Notes under the pieces: model-generated
What the model was told of the DNA's origin: nothing
Databases searched by the model: none
Seen by the model: the letters and a program-made list of their open reading frames with translations, nothing else
Shown: one piece after another, positions 58,713 through 64,000 of the stretch
Position numbering within the stretch: position 1 is the stretch's first letter
Layout: every line of letters starts with the position of its first letter
Origin: Haloferax namakaokahaiae
GTDB taxonomy: Archaea; Halobacteriota; Halobacteria; Halobacteriales; Haloferacaceae
Reading direction: 5' to 3'
DNA: 64,000 bases
Assembly (NCBI RefSeq): GCF_042663225.1
Contig: NZ_JBHTAA010000001.1
Span: 496,001-560,000, forward strand
Position numbers and translations under genes: made by a program

Positions 58713-59534
58713 ATGAACGTCGGCATCGTCGCACAAAAGGGCAACAGGCAGGCCGCGACCCTCGCAAGAGACATGCGCAAGGCGCTTTCGAAGGTCGATG
58801 TCGAAGTCCGGTTCGACGAGGCGACCGCCGCCGCGCTCGACCGCTCGGGCGTCCCCGTCGAGACGTTCCACGAGTGTGACCTCGTGGTGAGTATCGGCGG
58901 CGACGGCACGTTTCTCTACGCCGCTCACGGGTCCGACGGCGTCCCAATCGTCGGCGTCAACCTCGGCGAAGTCGGCTTCCTGAACGCCGTCTCGCCGGAA
59001 GACGCGCTTCAGACCGTCCTCGAAGAAGTCGCCGCCTTCCGCGACGGGTCGCAGACGATTCGAGACGTGCCGCGCATCGTCGCCTCCGGCGACGACTGGG
59101 AGATGCATCCGTCGATGAACGAAGTCGTCATCCACGGCCCGCGACGCGGCCACGGCGGCGGCGCGACGTTCGAAATCCGCGTCGATGACTCTGTGTACTC
59201 GGTCGGTCACGCCGACGGCGTGCTCGTCTCGACGCCTGCCGGGAGCACCGCCTACAACCTCAGCGAAGGCGGCCCGCTCGTCCATCCGGGCGTCGAAGGA
59301 CTCGTCGTCACCGAGATGGCCGCCACCGAGGGCATGCCGCCGCTCGTCGTCTCGCGCGATTCGACGGTCACCGTCTCGGTCGAAGACGCCCCTTCGGCGG
59401 TCGTCGTCGGCGACGGGCGAACCCGGCGGTCTATCGACTCGCCGGCGTCGATTCGTATCGAGCCATCGGACTCGCCGGTGCGACTCGCTGGGCCGACCTC
59501 TGATTTCTTCCAGGCGTTAGGAAAACTCGACTAA
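58713..59534 (+). CDS. nadK: NAD(+) kinase
   Basis: The 273-residue protein starts at ATG 58713 (MNVGIVAQKGNRQAATLARD). The diagnostic GGDGT is at residues 62-66. GVNLGEVGFLNAV, HADGVLVSTPAGSTAYNLSEGG and the NE/D motif SMNEVVIH follow in order, as in all NAD kinases. It makes NADP from NAD and ATP in the cytoplasm. The last 4 bases overlap the convergent NmrA-like gene. The 139-base gap to the KaiC-like gene holds both promoters. Confidence 0.96.
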   Translation: MNVGIVAQKGNRQAATLARDMRKALSKVDVEVRFDEATAAALDRSGVPVETFHECDLVVSIGGDGTFLYAAHGSDGVPIVGVNLGEVGFLNAVSPEDALQTVLEEVAAFRDGSQTIRDVPRIVASGDDWEMHPSMNEVVIHGPRRGHGGGATFEIRVDDSVYSVGHADGVLVSTPAGSTAYNLSEGGPLVHPGVEGLVVTEMAATEGMPPLVVSRDSTVTVSVEDAPSAVVVGDGRTRRSIDSPASIRIEPSDSPVRLAGPTSDFFQALGKLD

Positions 59535-60253
59535 TCTGCGGGTTCGACCGACGGCCCGCCCCACGGCAGTTCGACCAACCGGTCCGGGGAGTTACGAAGG
59601 CCGAGTCGAGAGACGATTTCGAACGTTCGGTTCTCGGTCGCTTCGGTGAAGAGCGACCGCACGAGCACGTCTGCGACGTCCGCGCGCGAAATACTGCCGC
59701 TCACCGAGTCGCCGCCTTCGCCGACGAGGACGTCGCCCGTCGCGGGTGCGTCGGTGAGCGCGCCGGGGCGGATAATCGTATGGATGAGCGACGACTCCCG
59801 CAGACGGGACTCGCTTTCGTCTTTCGCCGAGAGCACGCCCGTGGCGGTGAGAATCGCGCGCATCGAGAGCGGGATTCCGTCCTTGGAGTCGCCGACGCCG
59901 ATAGAAGAGCAGAGAACGAAGCGTGAGACGCCGGCGGCGGTGGCCGCGTCGATGAGATTGACGATTCCCTCGCCATCGACGAGAGTCCCGCGGATGGTGT
60001 CCATCCCGGGTGTCGAACCGACCGTCGAGACGACCGCATCGACGCCGATGACGGCCTCGCGCGCGTCTTCGGAGTCGAGTAAGTCGCCGACGACGACCTC
60101 GTCAGCGCCGCGTGCCAACAGGTCGTCGCGCTCGTCGGCAGCGCGTGTCAACGCCCGCACCGTGGCGGGTGTCTCCGCGAGTCGGGCGAGCACGTGTCGC
60201 CCGGTTCGACCTGTCGCGCCCGCCACGAGGACGCGCATGCCAGTCTGTGTCAT
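59531..60253 (-). CDS. NAD(P)-binding NmrA/atypical SDR protein
   Basis: The 240-residue Rossmann protein has the dinucleotide motif VAGATGRTGRHVLARL (about residues 9-24), typical of NmrA-like and complex-I-assembly SDRs. VSRFVLCSSIGVG (about 109-121) takes the place of the active-site region. IIRPGALTDAPATGDVLVGE and the C-terminal ISRADVADVLVRSLF match the atypical SDR5/YwnB-type group. It lacks a clear YxxxK catalytic pair, so a regulatory or isomerase role is possible. It overlaps nadK by four bases tail to tail. Confidence 0.85.
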   Translation of the reverse strand: MTQTGMRVLVAGATGRTGRHVLARLAETPATVRALTRAADERDDLLARGADEVVVGDLLDSEDAREAVIGVDAVVSTVGSTPGMDTIRGTLVDGEGIVNLIDAATAAGVSRFVLCSSIGVGDSKDGIPLSMRAILTATGVLSAKDESESRLRESSLIHTIIRPGALTDAPATGDVLVGEGGDSVSGSISRADVADVLVRSLFTEATENRTFEIVSRLGLRNSPDRLVELPWGGPSVEPAD

Positions 60254-60354
60254 GGTCGTACGTCGGACCGAGGCTCAATAACCTTCGTGAAGGCGACAAA
60301 AGTCCGCAGGAGTCGAGAGTCGGTGCGTTCGAGGTGGTCGAAGCCGCGAGCGGC

Positions 60355-63300
60355 TTACTGGCCCCAGTTGGCAACCGTGCGCGGGCGCTCGGAGACGGGA
60401 GCCACGTCGATCGGTTCGTCGGCCGCCGCGCGCGCTTCGAGGGCCGCCTTCGTGGAGGCGAGCGTCGAGAAGTAGGTGACCTCCTCTTCGACGCATTCGG
60501 TCAGAATCGCGCGGTCACGCGAGACCACGAAGTCGAGTTCGCCCTCGCGGAGCGCGCCGACGAGGTCGTCGAGGTCGCCGGGTGTGACCACGTCGTAGTA
60601 CTCGGCGAACGCGTCGAGGAGTGCCTGTCCCTCCTCGGTGTCGGCGTCTGGGAACTCCTCGTCCGAGAGGTCCACGAGCACCGTTCCGGCCTCTGGAATC
60701 GGGTCGTTCGCGGCGGCCTGTGCCTTCTCGTAGGCCTTGGCGAACGTCGTCGCCGTCCCCATGACCTCACCCGTGGACTTCATCTCCGGGCCGAGACGCG
60801 GGTCCGAACCCGGCAGGCGGTCGAACGGGAGGACGACCTCTTTGACCGAGACCTGCTCTGGAATCTGTTCTTCGATTTCGAGTTCGTCCAGCGTCTGGCC
60901 GGCCATGACCTTCGCGGCGAGCTTTGCGATTGGGACGCCCGTCGCCTTCGAGACGAACGGAACGGTACGCGAAGAGCGCGGGTTGGCTTCGAGGACGTAC
61001 ACGTCGCTCTCCCCGTCGTCGTTCTGCTTGACGGCGAGTTGGACGTTCATCAGGCCGACCGTTTCGAGCGCCGTGGCGATTTCTTCGGTGACTTCGCGGA
61101 CGCGAGCCATCGTCTCGGCGTCGAGCGAGCGCGGCGGAATCATACACGCGGAGTCGCCGGAGTGAATCCCGGCGGCCTCGACGTGTTCCATCACGCCGCC
61201 GATGAGGACGCGTTCGCCGTCACACACCGCGTCCACGTCGAGTTCGACGCCGTCGGCGAGGAACTGGTCGATGAGAATCGGCTTGTCTGGCGAGACGCGC
61301 ACCGCCTCCTCGATGTACTCTTTCAACTCCTCGTCGGAGTGGACCACGTCCATCGCGCGGCCGCCGAGGACGTACGAGGGGCGGACGAGCACCGGGTAGC
61401 CGAGGTCGTTGGCGAGTTCGAGCGCCTCTTCCTCGCTGGTCGCCGAGCCGCCTTCCGGTTGAAGGATGTCGAGGTCGTCCATGAGGCGGTTGAAGCGGTC
61501 GCGGTCCTCCGCGAGGTCCATCGCGTCCACGCTGGTGCCGAGGATTTCGCACTCGACGCCGCGGCGCTTGAGTTCGGCTTCGAGTCCGTGACCGATGTTG
61601 ACCGAGGTCTGGCCGCCGAACTGGACCATCACGCCGTCGGCGTCGATGGCCTCGATGACGTCCGCGACCTCTTCGGCCGTGATCGGCTCGAAGAACAGTC
61701 CGTCGGAGGTGTCGTAGTCCGTCGAGACGGTCTCGGGGTTGTTGTTGACGACGTGCGCGTCGATGCCTTCGTCGCGGAGTGCTTGGACGGCGTGGACCGC
61801 ACAGTAGTCGAACTCGACGCCCTGCCCGATGCGAATCGGGCCGCCGCCGACCACGACGACGCTCTCCATGTCGCGGTCCACGCGGAGTTCGTTGCCCGCG
61901 GCGTCGCCCTCGAAGGGACCGCGGAAGAACTCGGGTTTGCGCGAGGAGTAGTAGTACGGCGTCTGTGCGGCGAACTCGCCGGCGCAGGTGTCTACCTGTT
62001 TGTACACGCGCCCGGGGACGTTCTGTTCGACGGTATCGACGGTTTCGCCGGTCTCCTCGGCGATAGAGGCGTTCGTGTGGCCTGCGGAGGCGGCCGCGGC
62101 GAAGTCACCCTCGGCGGCGTCCTCGACCGACTCGACGACGCGGGAGAAGCGTTCGACGTACCACTCGTGGATGTCGGTGAGTTCGACGACTTCTTCGACC
62201 GAGTAGCCGCGTTCGAACGCCTCGAACATGGCGTACGGACGGTCGGGCGTCGGCTTGACGAGGTACTCTGCTTCGAGTTCGTCGTCGGATACCTCGTCCC
62301 AGTCGGCGGCGGGGTCGTACTCGGAGGAGCGAAGCGCCTTGAGGAGCGACTCTTCGAAGGTCCGGCCGATTGCCATCGCCTCGCCGGTGGACTTCATCGC
62401 CGTGGAGAGTTCGAAGTCCACGTCGCCGAACTTGTCCTTGGGCCAGCGCGGTACCTTCGTCACGACGTAGTCGATTGCGGGTTCGAACGCCGCCGTCGTC
62501 TCGCCGGTAATCTCGTTCGTAATCTCGTGGAGGCGCTTGCCGAGGGCGACTTTCGCGGTCACGCGGGCGATTGGGTAGCCAGTCGCCTTGGAGGCGAGCG
62601 CCGAGGAGCGCGAGACGCGCGGGTTCACCTCGACGACGCGGTACTCCCCGCCGGGGGTGCCGTCGTCGTGCCACGCGAACTGGATGTTACACCCGCCCTG
62701 AATCCCGAGTTCGCGGATGACTTCGAGGGCGGCGTTGCGCATCTCCTGGTGCCCCTCGTCGGGGATGACCTGCGACGGGGTGACGACGGTGGACTCGCCG
62801 GTGTGAATCCCCATCGGGTCGATGTTCTCCATGTTGCAGATGATGATACACGAGTCGTCGGCGTCGCGCATCACCTCGTATTCGAGTTCGACCCAGCCGG
62901 CGATGGACTCGGTGATGAGCACCTCGTTGTTGCGCGAGAGGCGAAGCCCCTTGCGAACGCGGGCGAGGAGTTCGTCCATCTCGTGGACGACGCCGGAGCC
63001 GGAGCCGCCGAGCGTGTAGGTCGTCCGCGAGATGACGGGGAGACCGCCGACGGAATCGACGGCTTTCTCGACGCGTTCTGTGAGCGCCTCTTCGGTGATG
63101 TTCGAGACGTGTTCGCCGTCTTCGAGTACGATGGTGGTCGAACGGGGGACGGGTTGGCCGATTTTCCGCATGCGCTCGCGGAACAGGTCGCGGTCTTCGG
63201 TCGCGTAGATGGTATCGAGCGGCGTCCCCATGATTTCCACGTCGTACTCTTCGAGGACGCCCTCTTCGGCCAGTTCTGCGGTGACGTTCAATCCCGTCTG

Positions 63301-63603
63301 GCCACCGAGTCCCGCAATCACGCCGTCTGGGCGCTCCTTGCGGATGATTTCGGCGATGGCTTCGGTGTTGATGGGTTCGATGTACACCTTGTCGGCCATC
63401 TCCGGGTCCGTCATGATGGTCGCGGGATTGGAGTTGACGAGGACGACTCGTGCCCCTTCCTCTCGTAGGGCGCGGCAGGCCTGCGCGCCGGAGTAGTCGA
63501 ATTCCGCCGCCTGTCCTATCTGGATTGGGCCACTTCCGATGAGCAAAATAGTCCGGTCGTCGGCGTCTGCCGGTGTGCCGGGGTGGGTGTCCTCGTCGGT
63601 CAT
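60355..63603 (-). CDS. carB: Carbamoyl-phosphate synthase large subunit
   Basis: The 1082-residue protein is full length. It has two homologous ATP-grasp halves, beginning TILLIGSGPIQIGQAAEFDY (about residue 18) and SVVVVGGGPIRIGQGVEFDY (about 588). The carboxy-phosphate domain reads ITESIAGWVELEYEVMRDA and the carbamate domain LIDQFLADGVELDVDAVCDG. The MGS-like allosteric domain is at about 955-1082. It makes carbamoyl phosphate for pyrimidines and arginine, using ammonia from CarA. carA is not adjacent on either side in this window. It is divergent from the S66 peptidase gene by 144 bases. Confidence 0.97.
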   Translation of the reverse strand: MTDEDTHPGTPADADDRTILLIGSGPIQIGQAAEFDYSGAQACRALREEGARVVLVNSNPATIMTDPEMADKVYIEPINTEAIAEIIRKERPDGVIAGLGGQTGLNVTAELAEEGVLEEYDVEIMGTPLDTIYATEDRDLFRERMRKIGQPVPRSTTIVLEDGEHVSNITEEALTERVEKAVDSVGGLPVISRTTYTLGGSGSGVVHEMDELLARVRKGLRLSRNNEVLITESIAGWVELEYEVMRDADDSCIIICNMENIDPMGIHTGESTVVTPSQVIPDEGHQEMRNAALEVIRELGIQGGCNIQFAWHDDGTPGGEYRVVEVNPRVSRSSALASKATGYPIARVTAKVALGKRLHEITNEITGETTAAFEPAIDYVVTKVPRWPKDKFGDVDFELSTAMKSTGEAMAIGRTFEESLLKALRSSEYDPAADWDEVSDDELEAEYLVKPTPDRPYAMFEAFERGYSVEEVVELTDIHEWYVERFSRVVESVEDAAEGDFAAAASAGHTNASIAEETGETVDTVEQNVPGRVYKQVDTCAGEFAAQTPYYYSSRKPEFFRGPFEGDAAGNELRVDRDMESVVVVGGGPIRIGQGVEFDYCAVHAVQALRDEGIDAHVVNNNPETVSTDYDTSDGLFFEPITAEEVADVIEAIDADGVMVQFGGQTSVNIGHGLEAELKRRGVECEILGTSVDAMDLAEDRDRFNRLMDDLDILQPEGGSATSEEEALELANDLGYPVLVRPSYVLGGRAMDVVHSDEELKEYIEEAVRVSPDKPILIDQFLADGVELDVDAVCDGERVLIGGVMEHVEAAGIHSGDSACMIPPRSLDAETMARVREVTEEIATALETVGLMNVQLAVKQNDDGESDVYVLEANPRSSRTVPFVSKATGVPIAKLAAKVMAGQTLDELEIEEQIPEQVSVKEVVLPFDRLPGSDPRLGPEMKSTGEVMGTATTFAKAYEKAQAAANDPIPEAGTVLVDLSDEEFPDADTEEGQALLDAFAEYYDVVTPGDLDDLVGALREGELDFVVSRDRAILTECVEEEVTYFSTLASTKAALEARAAADEPIDVAPVSERPRTVANWGQ

Positions 63604-63747
63604 CGTCGGTTTTGAGTCCGTACATCGTAATAAGTCCGGCGAAAAATTACGAGGTCCGAAATCGAATTACGATTTTCGAAAAGTGGCTGAACCGTCGAAT
63701 ACTCACCCGAGCAAGGCTTTTGAAGCGATTCCGAGTAGACACGAGGC

Positions 63748-64000
63748 ATGCTCCCCGTCTTTACGACGCCACCACCGCTCGGTTCGGGTGACGAAATCGC
63801 CGTCGTCGCACCGTCGCGTCCAATCGAGGAGTCGAAGCTTCAACGCGCGTGCGACAGGCTTCGAGAGACGTTCTCGCTCGACCCGGTCATCTTCGAGACG
63901 GCGACGAAAGACTGGGAGTGGCTCCGCGACAATCCCGAGGCACGCGCGGAGGACATCATGCGCGCGTTCGAAGACCCGGCGGTTCGGGGCGTCGTCGCTG
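63748..64000 (+). CDS. S66 (LD-carboxypeptidase/MccF-like) peptidase, N-terminal part
   Basis: The ATG at 63748 opens a frame of 84 codons to the window end: MLPVFTTPPPLGSGDEIAVV, then APSRP and DWEWLRDNPEARAEDIMRAFEDPAVRGVVA. The opening strand AVVAPSRP and the RAEDIMRAFEDP block are typical of the S66 family (LD-carboxypeptidase and microcin-immunity MccF). Archaea lack LD-peptidoglycan, so the role would be MccF-like amide hydrolysis or unknown. The catalytic Ser lies beyond the window, so activity cannot be judged. Confidence 0.8.
   Translation, partial: MLPVFTTPPPLGSGDEIAVVAPSRPIEESKLQRACDRLRETFSLDPVIFETATKDWEWLRDNPEARAEDIMRAFEDPAVRGVVA

Noticed and set aside
60112..63468. 1118-codon open frame on the plus strand
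   Set aside because: It is antisense to carB, which is certain from its motifs. The antisense product shows no recognisable fold.
60254..63747. carA next to carB
   Set aside because: The neighbours are an NmrA-like gene and an S66 peptidase gene. No glutamine amidotransferase is present in the window.

Overview
The window is haloarchaeal chromosomal DNA, most likely Haloferax or a close relative. It is GC-rich, its proteins are strongly acidic, and many exported proteins carry twin-arginine lipoprotein signals. It also has typical archaeal genes (Cdc48, RadB, S8e, HerA/NurA, TrmB regulators, PilB/PilC) and leaderless-style TATA boxes. The order carB, nadK, KaiC-like, nurA/herA, rps8e, pst, cdc48, larC, radB matches what I remember of Haloferax volcanii; I could not check this.

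Layout. 1-3,040: 5' end of a sensor histidine kinase and two divergent TrmB-type regulators. 3,417-7,656: compact glycine cleavage operon gcvT-gcvH-gcvPA-gcvPB. 7,676-12,668: zinc-finger micro-protein, Tat lipoprotein, then an arylsulfotransferase-like gene coupled to a GT-C-like membrane glycosyltransferase, with a convergent membrane protein. 12,828-15,651: Zn/Mn ABC transporter behind a DtxR-like palindrome. 15,834-16,606: glutaredoxin and cobalamin adenosyltransferase. 17,152-20,130: tRNA-Val(CAC) with a roughly 2.5-kb integrated mini-element (tyrosine recombinase plus a membrane protein). Its distal att copy is broken by a hairpin-forming insert, and part of that junction recurs near 21.7 kb. 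20,173-25,929: small-protein and surface-protein island with two paralogous Thr/Glu-rich exported proteins that share upstream DNA.

26,006-34,416: type IV pilus-like operon (pilB, pilC, two very large pilin-like proteins, one carrying an apparent beta-helix stalk). 34,792-38,934: CBS-HPF fusion, RadB divergent from a RuvC-fold-like protein, haloalkane dehalogenase, VOC protein. 38,953-42,873: His-rich LarC and Cdc48. 42,958-49,743: phosphate regulon (pstS-C-A-B, phoU) and a divergent AbrB-PhoU regulator. 49,870-55,734: S8e, small conserved proteins, HAD phosphatase, NurA and HerA (DNA end resection). 55,805-64,000: UspA, nitroreductase, KaiC-like ATPase, NAD kinase, NmrA-like protein, CarB and the 5' end of an S66 peptidase.

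Most of the window is ordinary, tightly packed core genome. The accessory character lies at 17-25 kb (integration, hairpin repeats, AT-richer DNA, duplicated surface proteins) and in the fast-evolving pilin-like genes at 26-30 kb. All functions were inferred by reading translated sequence; no searches or alignments were run.
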